A stretch of 64,000 nucleotides of DNA from an uncultured Bacteroidota bacterium (GCA_903926385.1 CAIYIS010000048.1:1-64000); one strand, 5' to 3'. Counted from the first letter of the stretch, positions 28,444-38,671 are shown. Numbers and translations: made by a program. Notes: a model not told the origin generated them from the sequence alone.

Positions 28444-30126
28444 TTACCATTTAAAAATATCTTTCATTTTTTTAGGTCTGTCACTTGCTCTCCAGCTAAA
28501 GTTTTTTAAGCGTAGTTCTTTTATATTTACTTGTTCTAACGGATATAGCGTTGCATCAGGTTTTGTAATAAATGTGATGTAATCTATTTTGTTTGATTTT
28601 AAATAAATGTTTAAATCACTGCAATCAGCACGATTTACAGCTTTTATTACATCTTTATCTTTTACAAAATATATCGTTTGCCCGTTTCCTTCTACATGCA
28701 CCAGATAAAGGCTACTGTCATTAAAATATCCTTTCATTTGCTTTCCTCTAATTTGGTTGTAACGCACGGAATCTTCCTGAGAAGCAATAAAACAGTTTCC
28801 TCTCATAACCATTGATTTTAGAGATTTTTGACCAATTAACAGTTGAATACTGTCGGCTGTTAATTGATTCTCCTCCGACCACAGTGTTGGCTTTCCGAAC
28901 AAATGCATTAGGGAATCATTCAAGTTATAAACCATCGAATCACATTTTCCTTGCATATCTTTTCTGTAAAATTTCACTTTGTGGTATGCGAACAAATGGT
29001 TGCTTAATACGTTTGGTTTTACAGCAGGTATACTCGATTCTTTATTTTTAACTTTTAAATTAGTTTTCTTATTATCCTGTTTTTGTTTATTTACATAAAC
29101 CTTTTTATTAATGGTACTGTCTTTTTCACCAATTGCTTTTAATGTATCAGCATGTACAAAAAGCGTGTCTTTTTCCTGTATTTCGGTTAACAAAGCATGG
29201 CCTGTTACGATGGAGGTATTCGTTTCTTCATAATGAATTGCAAAATCTCCTTTTATATCAATTTTATTGGTTGTGTCTATCACATTTACATTTTTGATTG
29301 CTCTGCCAATTCCTGATTTACGGTCGTAATACAGGCTATCTCCAAACATTTTTTGTTCTTTGGTTAGAATAAACGAATGTTTACTGAATCGTGATATATC
29401 GTTTTTGGTATCATACCAACCATCTTCGCAGTAGATAGAATTCTCTTTACTTTTGATAGTGGTAGGGCCTACGAAATAAGTAGTCTGCGAAGCGGTATTA
29501 TAACGCATGGTGTCGCTGTTAATCACAAATTCAGGATTGGTTTGTCCGGCAGGTTGGTTGGTGAGCACTACATTTTTCTTAAAAGTTAAGTCATCTGTTT
29601 TAGAAAAGAAATACCCAAGGTCGCTGGTCAAAACATTGTCTTTATTGGTAATTCTGGCTGGAGTGGTATAAAATCCAACACTTTTACCCATATCGTAATT
29701 GAGTACTTCTGTGGTAAGATGCATATCTCCCTTGTCGGCAACAACATTTTTCGTAATGATAGCTTGCTTTGTATTTCCATCGTATTTGAGTAATTCGCCA
29801 TATAAATGCACACTGTCGTTCTGATTTACATGAATGTGGCCAAATGCTTCGAGTGAATTGTTTTCGTAAAAATAGGCACTGTCGCAATACATATGAGTGT
29901 TCTCTTGTTTGAACTCAACATCGCCAATCAAGCGCTTGGCACCATTGCCTAATTGAGAATCGAACTTTAATGATTTTGCATGAACAATTTCTACTTTTTT
30001 GCCGCCTGTGCTTGTTGAATTTTGAGAGAAAGATAGGAGGGGTGTTAACAATAGAAAACAAAAAACAGAAAATACACTAGGTACTGCACTGATGCGACCT
30101 GAAAATGTATATTCTGTTTTAATCAT
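28444..30126 (-). CDS. OstA/LptA-like organic solvent tolerance family protein
   Basis: GAKRLIGDVEFKQENTHMYCDSAYFYENNSLEAFGHIHVNQNDSVHLYGELLKYDGNTKQAIITKNVV and further OstA-like repeats. Confidence 0.85.
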   Translation of the reverse strand: MIKTEYTFSGRISAVPSVFSVFCFLLLTPLLSFSQNSTSTGGKKVEIVHAKSLKFDSQLGNGAKRLIGDVEFKQENTHMYCDSAYFYENNSLEAFGHIHVNQNDSVHLYGELLKYDGNTKQAIITKNVVADKGDMHLTTEVLNYDMGKSVGFYTTPARITNKDNVLTSDLGYFFSKTDDLTFKKNVVLTNQPAGQTNPEFVINSDTMRYNTASQTTYFVGPTTIKSKENSIYCEDGWYDTKNDISRFSKHSFILTKEQKMFGDSLYYDRKSGIGRAIKNVNVIDTTNKIDIKGDFAIHYEETNTSIVTGHALLTEIQEKDTLFVHADTLKAIGEKDSTINKKVYVNKQKQDNKKTNLKVKNKESSIPAVKPNVLSNHLFAYHKVKFYRKDMQGKCDSMVYNLNDSLMHLFGKPTLWSEENQLTADSIQLLIGQKSLKSMVMRGNCFIASQEDSVRYNQIRGKQMKGYFNDSSLYLVHVEGNGQTIYFVKDKDVIKAVNRADCSDLNIYLKSNKIDYITFITKPDATLYPLEQVNIKELRLKNFSWRASDRPKKMKDIFKW

Positions 30127-30164
30127 ATTTATTGGTATAAAAAATTTGCCCCCAAAGGCAATTA

Positions 30165-31445
30165 CTATACCAATTCTTTTTTACGAATTAGTGTTTGAGT
30201 TCTGTCCGGACCAACGGATACAATGGATATAGGAACACCTGCTTCTTTTTCGATAAAGGCAATGTAATCGTTTAGTGCGGCAGGCATTTCTTCGGGCGAA
30301 TGCAAACCTGTAAGGTCTTGATTCCATCCTTTCAATTCTGTATACACTGGCGAAAGCAATTCGGGTGAATAATCATAGGGTAAATAATCTATTTTCGTTC
30401 CCTGATAATTGTAGTGCGTACACACTTTAATAGTTTCAAAACCACTTAAAATATCTGCTTTCATCATCATAAGCTCGGTTACACCATTAATCATTACTGC
30501 ATACTTTAATGCTGGCATATCCAGCCAGCCCGTACGTCTTGGTCTGCCTGTGGTAGAACCATATTCATTACCTGTTTTGCGTATTTGTTCTCCTGTTTCA
30601 TCTTCTAGTTCGGTAGGAAACGGGCCACTTCCCACACGTGTGCAATACGCTTTAAAAATACCAATCACATTTCCGATTTTATTCGGAGCTATTCCCAAAC
30701 CTGTGCAGGCTCCGGCACATATTGTGTTGGAAGATGTAACAAATGGGTAGGAGCCAAAATCAATGTCGAGCAAAGAGCCTTGCGCACCTTCTGCTAGTAT
30801 AGCTTTGTTTTTTATTAAAGCATCGTTAATATAATGTTCGCTTTCCACTCGTTCCAACCCTTTTAATACTTCTATGCCTTCAAACCATGCCGGTTCCAGC
30901 TCTTCCAGTTTGTATTCGAACTGATGAAAAGCCAAAAGTTGTTTATGTTTTTCAACCAAAGCATCGTACTTGGATTTGAAATTAGCAAGGTCAATATCGC
31001 CAACTCTTAATCCGTTGCGTCCTGTTTTGTCCATGTAAGTGGGGCCAATACCTTTTAGAGTAGAACCGATTTTTTCTTTTCCTTTGGAGGCTTCGCTTGC
31101 TGCATCGAGCAAACGATGAGTAGGTAAAATAAGATGAGCACGTTTAGAAATAATAAGTTTCGATTTTACATCTACTCCTAATATTAATAAAGCATCAATT
31201 TCTTTTTTGAATATTACAGGATCTATCACCACACCGTTTCCAACTATGTTGATTGCTTTGGGATGAAATATACCTGACGGAATAGTATGCAGTACATGTT
31301 TGATACCATTAAACTCCAATGTGTGCCCGGCATTCGGCCCCCCCTGGAAGCGCCCGATGATATCATATTTTGGTGTTAATACGTCTACAATTTTTCCTTT
31401 TCCTTCGTCTCCCCATTGAAGACCTAACAGAACATCTACTTTCAT
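30165..31445 (-). CDS. purA: Adenylosuccinate synthase
   Basis: MKVDVLLGLQWGDEGKGKIVDVLTPKYDIIGRFQGGPNAGHT; GIGPTYMDKTGRNGLRVGDI; GSTTGRPRRTGWLD. Confidence 0.98.
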   Translation of the reverse strand: MKVDVLLGLQWGDEGKGKIVDVLTPKYDIIGRFQGGPNAGHTLEFNGIKHVLHTIPSGIFHPKAINIVGNGVVIDPVIFKKEIDALLILGVDVKSKLIISKRAHLILPTHRLLDAASEASKGKEKIGSTLKGIGPTYMDKTGRNGLRVGDIDLANFKSKYDALVEKHKQLLAFHQFEYKLEELEPAWFEGIEVLKGLERVESEHYINDALIKNKAILAEGAQGSLLDIDFGSYPFVTSSNTICAGACTGLGIAPNKIGNVIGIFKAYCTRVGSGPFPTELEDETGEQIRKTGNEYGSTTGRPRRTGWLDMPALKYAVMINGVTELMMMKADILSGFETIKVCTHYNYQGTKIDYLPYDYSPELLSPVYTELKGWNQDLTGLHSPEEMPAALNDYIAFIEKEAGVPISIVSVGPDRTQTLIRKKELV

Positions 31446-31487
31446 TTCGTTATTTATAATCTGGTTTAATTATTCTTTTTAATACGT

Positions 31488-31835
31488 TTAATTGTTAAGC
31501 ACAGCAATGGCTTCTTCCTTTGTTTCACAAACATTAAATATGCTGTCGAGTTTGGTTATAACCAATAGCTCATTGTTTTTTTCATTCACTCCACACACGG
31601 CTACATCGCCTCCTGCTTTGCGAGCTTTGGTTAATATATTAATAAGTACATTCAGTCCGCTGCTGTTTATATATCTTAACTGGTGCAAGTCTAAGAGGAT
31701 TTTTACTACTCCTGTTTCAACGGTTGCAATAACTTCGTCCACCATAGGTTTGGGTTGTTCGCGGTCTATCAACTCCCCAAAAAGATGAAATACCTTGATG
31801 TCGTTTTCAACGTTCGATTTGTATTGAAATATCAT
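31488..31835 (-). CDS. STAS-domain protein (anti-sigma factor antagonist-like)
   Basis: VFHLFGELIDREQPKPMVDEVIATVETGVVKILLDLHQLRYINSSGLNVLINILTKARKAGGDVAVCG. Confidence 0.92.
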   Translation of the reverse strand: MIFQYKSNVENDIKVFHLFGELIDREQPKPMVDEVIATVETGVVKILLDLHQLRYINSSGLNVLINILTKARKAGGDVAVCGVNEKNNELLVITKLDSIFNVCETKEEAIAVLNN

Positions 31836-32347
31836 TATTTTGGTTGTTTTGTTTTTTTCTTTTTCACATGTTCACATTCTCCCTGACTAGCCAGTTTGTT
31901 GCATCTTCCGTAAATGTTCAACGAATGATGAGAAACTGTAAATCCTAATATTTCGGAAGTTGTACGCTGTATTTCCTGAATACGTGGATCGCAAAATTCG
32001 AATACCGTTTCGCAGTCCTGGCAAATAAAATGATCGTGCTGTTTATATTCATACGAACGTTCGTATTGAGCAAAGTTTTTTCCAAATTGATGCTTGGTTA
32101 TTAAATTGCAGTTGAGCAAAAGTTCGACTGTATTATATAAGGTAGCACGGCTCACACGATATTTCTTGTTTTTCATCTGCACATAAAGCGACTCTATATC
32201 AAAGTGGCCTTCGTGAGAATAAATTTCATTAAGTATTGCGTATCGTTCAGGTGTATTACGATGATGATTTTTTACCAGATATAGTCTGAAAATCTGTTTT
32301 ACCGTTTCCTTAACATCCTTATTCGTATCTTTATTGGTGTTCGGCAT
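31835..32347 (-). CDS. Fur-family transcriptional regulator
   Basis: [78 protein letters not shown]. Confidence 0.93.
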   Translation of the reverse strand: MPNTNKDTNKDVKETVKQIFRLYLVKNHHRNTPERYAILNEIYSHEGHFDIESLYVQMKNKKYRVSRATLYNTVELLLNCNLITKHQFGKNFAQYERSYEYKQHDHFICQDCETVFEFCDPRIQEIQRTTSEILGFTVSHHSLNIYGRCNKLASQGECEHVKKKKTKQPK

Positions 32348-32351
32348 TCAA

Positions 32352-33953
32352 TTATTCTACTATCACTATTTTGTTATTCCAAACAACATTCGAATTGCCC
32401 GAAATTATTTTTACAAAGTATATTCCATTGGTCATAGCTCTTCGTTCTAAAGTTATTTGTTTACCGTTCACATTTTCTTTTTTTATTTCACGTCCAGTAA
32501 CATCTGTAATAATAAGTATTCCTGAAGTTAATTCGGTATTGAATTCAATACTGGCAACAGATGAAAACGGATTTGGATAAATTTTCGCGGTGTTATATTG
32601 AACATTACTTGCTACACCAACAATAAACGGTGCATGGTAATAGTTAAAAGTGGAGTCTGAGTTGTGCCAAGTTGAAGTACTATCCCAGTATTGATTTACT
32701 ATAATGATTTGATTGTTGTTTACATCATAACCATAAAAAGCTTGTGTCAGATTCAGCCAATTCATTCCATCCCATGTTTGCGACACCTGATTTGTTTGAT
32801 TGTTATTAGCGTCATAACTGTATGAACCTTGAGAATCGTTGTTCAGCATACTGCCACTGCCCATCTGAAACAACCATGTTAACTCATTATTATTGGCATC
32901 GTAGGTGTATGTATATGCATAGAGATAATCGTAGCTTGCACCGTTCCAGCTTTGCGATTGCTGACTAGTTTGATTGTTATTTGCATCAAATGTGTTTGTG
33001 TCTAACGAACTATTGTCCCAGCTCGAGCCATTCCATACTTGATATTGAGCCGATGTTTGATTGAAATTAGCATCTAATGTAAAAATATACTGGGCGGTGT
33101 TATCAAAACTTGCTCCGTTCCATGTTTGGTCTAATTCGGTTAGAGGGTGACTAAACGCATCGAAGGTGTATGTCATCTGAAGATTGTTGTCCCAGGATGA
33201 GCCATTCCATATTTGCGAAAGATTATTAATCAAGTTAAAGCTGGCATCATAGGTGAAGATAAAATGTGCGCTGTTGTCAAACGAAATTCCATTCCATATC
33301 TGATCCACTTCGTCTGTCATGTTGTTATTGACATTGTAGGTAAACAAAGATTGAGAATCGTTGTTCCATACCGAACCACTTCCTATTTCATGCAAATAGC
33401 TCAGTTGATTATTGTTTACATCGTAAGTGTAAGTATATCGGTACTGATTGTCCCATGAGGTTCCATTCCAGCTTTGATTGGATTGTGTTAAAATATGATT
33501 GGACGAATTATACGAAAGAGAGGTTTGGGAGAAATTAATCCATGCACTACCATTCCAATGCTGGGTTATCTGATTGGTCATATTGTTATTTGCATCGTAT
33601 GTGTAATCATTTTTGGTTTGATTTACCCACACTGAGGTGTCCCAATATTGTACTACCGACATTGTCTTATTAAAGTTGGCATCATAGGTATAAATGGTTT
33701 TAGTGGGTTGATACCACACAAACGAAGTATCGCTCCATAACCACATATAAGTACTGTCCATTAAATTGGTGGTAGCCGCTTTTGCTATATAAAATGAGTG
33801 ATGAGTTGGCTTTAGTTTTACTGCATGAGCCAAATGATTAGCTTTTCCGTACGACCCATGAATGGCTTGTCCCGGAGTAATCGGTTTTGGGTTCTTTGCC
33901 TGCATCAGCAGGGCAAACGAAATAAATACAGCCGTAAGTAATTTTGATTTCAT
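32352..33953 (-). CDS. Secreted 29-residue-repeat protein with T9SS type A sorting domain
   Basis: About a dozen copies of a YTYDANNNxTxxxxQxWNGSSWDNxxxxx motif; C-term AKIYPNPFSSVASIEF...GIYFVKI...NKIVIVE. Confidence 0.88.
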   Translation of the reverse strand: MKSKLLTAVFISFALLMQAKNPKPITPGQAIHGSYGKANHLAHAVKLKPTHHSFYIAKAATTNLMDSTYMWLWSDTSFVWYQPTKTIYTYDANFNKTMSVVQYWDTSVWVNQTKNDYTYDANNNMTNQITQHWNGSAWINFSQTSLSYNSSNHILTQSNQSWNGTSWDNQYRYTYTYDVNNNQLSYLHEIGSGSVWNNDSQSLFTYNVNNNMTDEVDQIWNGISFDNSAHFIFTYDASFNLINNLSQIWNGSSWDNNLQMTYTFDAFSHPLTELDQTWNGASFDNTAQYIFTLDANFNQTSAQYQVWNGSSWDNSSLDTNTFDANNNQTSQQSQSWNGASYDYLYAYTYTYDANNNELTWLFQMGSGSMLNNDSQGSYSYDANNNQTNQVSQTWDGMNWLNLTQAFYGYDVNNNQIIIVNQYWDSTSTWHNSDSTFNYYHAPFIVGVASNVQYNTAKIYPNPFSSVASIEFNTELTSGILIITDVTGREIKKENVNGKQITLERRAMTNGIYFVKIISGNSNVVWNNKIVIVE

Positions 33954-34026
33954 AGTTTCTTAAAATTGTTTGAAGCAAATATACTTTTAATTTCTGTAGC
34001 GTATAAAAAAGATTTATTTTTTGTAA

Positions 34027-34434
34027 TTATTTGCCCTTAGGTTTAACTGTTGTTTTCTTTTTCCTACTTGCTTTTTCTCGGTTTTCGTTTAACTTAAATC
34101 GTATCATTTCCTTAATTAATTTTTTGGGTAAAGTCTTATTCATGGGCAATTGAACTCCTCCCTTAGATGTATGGTAAGCTGTGAGTTTGTCTTGAAACTG
34201 AACAATAGGCGAAGCTGTTGGGTAAAATCCAATATGATGAGTATGGGCAGCAAAATAAGCCACCATGCCATTCTGTTTGTAAGCCGGCATATTGTAACTT
34301 ATCACCTCCTGAGCCTTGGGAGCGGCCTCTTTTATCAGTTCGCGAATTTTGGTAAGCAGTTCTTTCACTTCGGATGGAAATGAGGCTATGTAACTATCAA
34401 CATTTATATATACTGTTTTTACAGGTGTTTTCAT
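34027..34434 (-). CDS. DUF1801 family protein
   Basis: VDSYIASFPSEVKELLTKIRELIKEAAPKAQEVISYNMPAYKQNGMVAYFAAHTHHIGFYP. Confidence 0.88.
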   Translation of the reverse strand: MKTPVKTVYINVDSYIASFPSEVKELLTKIRELIKEAAPKAQEVISYNMPAYKQNGMVAYFAAHTHHIGFYPTASPIVQFQDKLTAYHTSKGGVQLPMNKTLPKKLIKEMIRFKLNENREKASRKKKTTVKPKGK

Positions 34435-34598
34435 TCGCTTTGTTGTTTAGTTCTGTATTTTAATATTCATCACAAGCTGTTTTTCTGTTGTGTGACTGAG
34501 TTCAAAATTCGGAATTAATTATTTCCTGAGCAAGAAAAAAAAGCTATAACTTTTCTTCTTCACTTTCCATCTGCTTTTTATTTACATTTGCTTCTGTA

Positions 34599-35102
34599 AT
34601 GAAATCCATTTGCCACATATCGCTTATTATTGTTTTCATTGTTTCATTGAATACAAGTGCCTTTAGCCAAAAAAGTGTACTGAGTGTTTACGATTCGTTG
34701 GGTACAATGCCTCCCTTTGTATATTACACTTTGGCTGGCGAACAGTTTACTACCCATAACCTAAGTGCAAAGCGCAAGACAGTGTTTATTTATTTCAAAA
34801 ACGATTGTCCTTATTGCCAAAAGCAAGGAACCATCATTGCCGACCATATTCCAGAGTTTACATCAACTGATTTTATATTTATTACACGGCAGGACAGCAC
34901 CCTTGCTCAGGAGTTTGCCACTTCACATCATTTACAAAATCTGACCAATGTTAAATTTGTGATGGATAAAGACAAGGCGTATTACTCTTATTGCAAGGCT
35001 CAGTACACGCCTTCAATTCATATTTATAGCAAACATAAAAAGCTTATTAAATTTGCCGAAGGTGTAATGAAACCGGAGGAACTTCGTAATTACCTCAATT
35101 AA
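34599..35102 (+). CDS. Thioredoxin-fold secreted/periplasmic protein
   Basis: Signal peptide; KTVFIYFKNDCPYCQKQGTIIADHI (CPYC); YTPSIHIYSKHKKLIKFAEG. Confidence 0.75.
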   Translation: MKSICHISLIIVFIVSLNTSAFSQKSVLSVYDSLGTMPPFVYYTLAGEQFTTHNLSAKRKTVFIYFKNDCPYCQKQGTIIADHIPEFTSTDFIFITRQDSTLAQEFATSHHLQNLTNVKFVMDKDKAYYSYCKAQYTPSIHIYSKHKKLIKFAEGVMKPEELRNYLN

Positions 35103-35149
35103 TTTCTTTTTTATTAATTGAATTATTAGATGGGGAGGAGATTTTAAAA

Positions 35150-35181
35150 AGCAGGTGGAAACAATACTGTTGCCACCTGCT
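35150..35181 (-). terminator. Rho-independent terminator for the GEVED gene
   Basis: AGCAGGTGG-N14-CCACCTGCT with T-rich run on minus strand. Confidence 0.75.
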
Positions 35182-35187
35182 GCTTAA

Positions 35188-36042
35188 TTATTCTTTTGTT
35201 TTAATAAATTTTTGTTGTCCCAGAGAGACCGTGTTGTTTAACAATTGCAAGAAATAAATTCCTTCCGAAAGCGAATTTACTCCTATTTGCTGCTCTGTGC
35301 TGTTTATGTTTCCGGTCTGAATTTCTTGTCCGGCAACATTACGTATTACATAAATTAAATGCTCAGAGATGTTTTTATTTACAGTAAGTGTGTTCGAAAC
35401 AAGCGTTGGATATATGGTAAATTGGCTCATTTCGCTTATTTCGCTTATTCCAACAGATGATGTAATATTAACTGTATAATCTTCTGTTTCGCCCCAGTCC
35501 ATAACATCGGTGATTGATGAACTTAAATTACAAGGCAGAATGGCTGCTCCGTTTGTCATGGTATAATTATCGTCTTCCACTATTCTTACTCGCATGCGTG
35601 TAGTGCCGGTTAAAGCTGTAAGTGGAATGGTTATGTTTTGACTCATTACAGTGTTTGAACTAATGTTAAGCCAAGCAGAAGCTGTAGACCCCATTACCAA
35701 TTCGTTTTGATCGAAAGTATTATTATGATTAAAATCTATCCACACCCCGAATCCGGCACCTCCCTGCACATTAAATACAACGGATAAATTATAAGTATTT
35801 CCTTTTACTAAATTTGGTGCTGCAAGATTGTTATAAAATACATAGTGAGGGGCGGCATATTGTGCATTGGTTGCATTAGTAAGTGTTCCTAATGAAACAC
35901 TATTAATGGCATCTGCTACCGGAAACCCTTGCTGATCGTCAAACGATGCATCGCAATATGGAGAAGGAGATGTGGATTGTGCCGACAAAAAGTTAAAACT
36001 CGATGCGGTAATTAAACTTAAAACAAGTAATTTTATTTTCAT
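35188..36042 (-). CDS. GEVED-domain secreted protein with T9SS-like C-terminal domain
   Basis: VVFNVQGGAGFGVWIDFNHNNTFDQNELVMG; TRMRVRIVEDDNYT; DVMDWGETEDYTVNI; C-term FTIYPTLVSNTLTVN...EGIYFLQL. Confidence 0.88.
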   Translation of the reverse strand: MKIKLLVLSLITASSFNFLSAQSTSPSPYCDASFDDQQGFPVADAINSVSLGTLTNATNAQYAAPHYVFYNNLAAPNLVKGNTYNLSVVFNVQGGAGFGVWIDFNHNNTFDQNELVMGSTASAWLNISSNTVMSQNITIPLTALTGTTRMRVRIVEDDNYTMTNGAAILPCNLSSSITDVMDWGETEDYTVNITSSVGISEISEMSQFTIYPTLVSNTLTVNKNISEHLIYVIRNVAGQEIQTGNINSTEQQIGVNSLSEGIYFLQLLNNTVSLGQQKFIKTKE

Positions 36043-36222
36043 ATATTTTGTTTTTTTATTGCCTCTTCATCGGTTTTGGCTTTACCGTTTTTAAATTAAT
36101 ATTTTTAATGGTTGCAAAGGTAGATAAAAATCAGAGAAAAGATGTGAGAATAGCAATAGCCAATCAGCAATTCCCCAAAAAAATCCCACACCTTTCGGAG
36201 CAGGATTTTTGGATATTCAATT

Positions 36223-36311
36223 AACAATAGAACAACTGAACAATAGAACAATTGAATTAAGAATGATGCAACTCACTTCAAAATTCACTATTCGTCTGTT
36301 CAATTGTTCTA
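36223..36311. repeat. 16-bp tandem repeat and 13-bp inverted repeat
   Basis: AACAATAGAACAACTG/AACAATAGAACAATTG (36223-36254); TAGAACAATTGAA (36244-36256) vs TTCAATTGTTCTA (36299-36311). Confidence 0.75.
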
Positions 36312-36581
36312 AATTCATTCCACTTATCTTTTTCGCTAATGTTGGTGTTCTGAAATAGAGAGATAAAGCAAGCCTTTACAGGTGTTTTTTCAATTGCAAA
36401 CTAAAGAAGCGGAGAAATATTTAACACCTTATCTGTTTGTTGGTAAAAATACTAAGAAAGGCTAAATAGATATTCTATTCATTTGCATCAATTATTCGAA
36501 TCTGCAGCTGTTCTTTGAGTTTTGAAAAGTAAATTTTGAAGGAAAAAGGGGGAGAATTTTGTTTTATATACCTTCAAACGT

Positions 36582-36884
36582 GTGACGGTATATAAAAATG
36601 AATTTTTACTCACATCCATACGTATGGATGTATATAAAAATGAGTTTCTGCTCACCTCATCAGATGTGGAGGTGTATAAAAATGAGTTTTTGCTCACCTT
36701 ACCAGATGTGGAGGTGTATAAAAATGAGTTTTTGCTCACCTTACCAGATGTGGAGGTGTATAAAAATGAATTTTTGCTCACCTTACCAGATGTGGAGGTA
36801 TATAAAAATGAATTTTTGCTCACCTTACCAGATGTGGAGGTGTATAAAAATGAATTTTGCTCACCTTACCAGATGTGCAGCTAA
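36582..36884 (+). CDS. Candidate repeat ORF (VYKNEFLLTLPDVE)n, coding status unproven
   Basis: Open through all repeats; substitutions in the VYKNEFLLT core are all synonymous in this frame; the antisense frame is also open. Confidence 0.3.
   Translation: MTVYKNEFLLTSIRMDVYKNEFLLTSSDVEVYKNEFLLTLPDVEVYKNEFLLTLPDVEVYKNEFLLTLPDVEVYKNEFLLTLPDVEVYKNEFCSPYQMCS
36588..36880 (+). repeat. 42-bp tandem array (7 units), array 2
   Basis: Units start 36588, 36630, 36672, 36714, 36756, 36798, 36840; consensus GTGTATAAAAATGAGTTTTTGCTCACCTTACCAGATGTGGAG; last unit has 1-bp deletion. Confidence 0.97.
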
Positions 36885-36921
36885 ACAATAATACATAAAC
36901 TAAACTAATTAACTATCACCG

Positions 36922-36948
36922 TTAGCGCGAAGTTACTCTTCGTGCTAA
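36922..36948. repeat. Imperfect inverted repeat
   Basis: TTAGCGCGAAG-TTACT-CTTCGTGCTAA, one mismatch. Confidence 0.7.
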
Positions 36949-37112
36949 TGTATTAAAGTAAGTTATACTTAAACTCTGAAGATTAACATTAATGTTAGCA
37001 AAGCTTACAAATAAAGTAAATACTAAGCTCTGCCACTAATGATTGACTAATGCTTCTCTCAAACACCTTCGCGTCTTGGTGCCTTTGTGGCTAACTTTTC
37101 CCGTCTCTCAAT

Positions 37113-37147
37113 TTGAAATCTGAAATCTGAAATCTGAAATCTGAAAT
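37113..37147. repeat. 7-bp microsatellite-like repeat (GAAATCT)n
   Basis: tttGAAATCTGAAATCTGAAATCTGAAATCTGAAATCcc. Confidence 0.85.
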
Positions 37148-37150
37148 CCC

Positions 37151-38215
37151 CTAACTAGTAAAATACTTTTTCCGAAACCAAAAAGCCACATTAACAAGAG
37201 CAATAAGAGCAGGCACTTCTACCAGAGGGCCAATAACACCTGCAAAAGCTTGTCCGCTATTGATGCCAAAGACCCCAATGGCCACAGCTATGGCAAGCTC
37301 GAAATTATTGCCGGCAGCGGTAAACGCTATAGAAGCAGTTTGGCTGTAATCGGCTCCCATACGTTTGCCCAGCAAGAAAGAAACTACAAACATGATGATA
37401 AAATAAACCACCAGAGGCAAAGCAATGCGAAGCACATCCAAGGGAATATGAACAATAAGTTGCCCTTTGAGACTAAACATAATTATAATAGTAAATAGCA
37501 AAGCAATGAGAGTAAAAGGAGAAACGATGGGAATAAATTTGTTTTGAAACCAGTCCAGCCCTTTGATGCGGATAAGCGCATAGCGACTGATGAAACCAGA
37601 TGCAAAAGGAATACCCAGATAAATGCCTACACTGCGAGCTATGTCGGCCATGGTAACATTTACTTGCAATCCTTTAATGCCAAACAAAGGAGGCAGCACA
37701 GTGATGAACACATAAGCATACACACTATACAGCAAAACCTGAAAAATACTGTTGAGGGCAACAAGTCCGGCAGCATACTCTCTGCTACCTTCGGCCAGTT
37801 CGTTCCATACAATAACCATAGCAATGCAGCGAGCCAGGCCAATAAGTATAAGACCAGCCATATACTCAGGATAGCCTTGCAAAAACACAATAGCCAGCAC
37901 AAACATAAGTGCAGGCCCTATAACCCAATTGAGCAAAAGCGAAACACCCAGCACTCGTGTATTGCGAAATACTTCGCCCATGTTTTCGTAACGCACTTTG
38001 GCAAGGGGAGGATACATCATCAGAATAAGGCCTACAGCCAAAGGAATGTTAGTAGTTCCACTCGAAAACGAATTGATAAACGAGGACGATGAAGGAATAA
38101 AATAACCTATGCCCACACCTATGGCCATGGCCAGAAATATCCAAAGAGTAAGGTAACGGTCGAGAAAACTTAATTTTTTGCGTTCGGCTGCAGGAGCACA
38201 ATTGGTAGCTGTCAT
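37151..38215 (-). CDS. ACR3-family arsenite efflux permease
   Basis: [123 protein letters not shown]. Confidence 0.96.
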   Translation of the reverse strand: MTATNCAPAAERKKLSFLDRYLTLWIFLAMAIGVGIGYFIPSSSSFINSFSSGTTNIPLAVGLILMMYPPLAKVRYENMGEVFRNTRVLGVSLLLNWVIGPALMFVLAIVFLQGYPEYMAGLILIGLARCIAMVIVWNELAEGSREYAAGLVALNSIFQVLLYSVYAYVFITVLPPLFGIKGLQVNVTMADIARSVGIYLGIPFASGFISRYALIRIKGLDWFQNKFIPIVSPFTLIALLFTIIIMFSLKGQLIVHIPLDVLRIALPLVVYFIIMFVVSFLLGKRMGADYSQTASIAFTAAGNNFELAIAVAIGVFGINSGQAFAGVIGPLVEVPALIALVNVAFWFRKKYFTS

Positions 38216-38241
38216 AAAAGGTTTATAAGTTTGTTGGTTGA

Positions 38242-38670
38242 TTAGTTATTCGTATTGGGTAGATGCAAGTCAATAAATTGTTTGCAATAGAGTTTAATCA
38301 TATCGCGAGTGCTTCTAAAGCTGTTGTCGATTTCCACAGCAGTGCCGGTGGCTTTGGCCGGGTCGGGAAAATTATGATGAAACTTTACCGCCTGAGTAGG
38401 GAAGTAAGGACAACGCTCACGAGCATTATCGCAAACAGTAATTACAAAATCGAAAGGAATATGCATATACTCATCAATGTTGTTAGAAGTATGATTAGAA
38501 ATATCAATACCATCCTCTTTCATTGTCTCAATAGCTTTCGGATTTACACCATGGGTTTCTATCCCTGCGCTGTAAACATTGGCTCTGCCTTGCGCAAAAT
38601 GGCGAAGGTATCCCTCAGCCATCTGGCTCCGGCATGAATTGCCGGTACATAATACTAAAATGTTTTTCAT
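38242..38670 (-). CDS. arsC: Arsenate reductase (LMW-phosphatase type, ArsC)
   Basis: [76 protein letters not shown]. Confidence 0.94.
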   Translation of the reverse strand: MKNILVLCTGNSCRSQMAEGYLRHFAQGRANVYSAGIETHGVNPKAIETMKEDGIDISNHTSNNIDEYMHIPFDFVITVCDNARERCPYFPTQAVKFHHNFPDPAKATGTAVEIDNSFRSTRDMIKLYCKQFIDLHLPNTNN

Positions 38671-38671
38671 A

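Noticed and set aside
31835-32347. Assigning the Fur-family regulator as Fur, PerR or Zur
   Set aside because: Subfamily cannot be decided from motifs alone; left without a symbol.
36588-36880. Possible CRISPR array
   Set aside because: Units are contiguous 42-bp repeats with no unique spacers and no cas genes nearby; same applies to arrays at 12253 and 55700.
37544-38092. 182-aa + strand ORF
   Set aside because: Antisense shadow of the ACR3 permease; His/Asn/Gln-rich low-quality translation.
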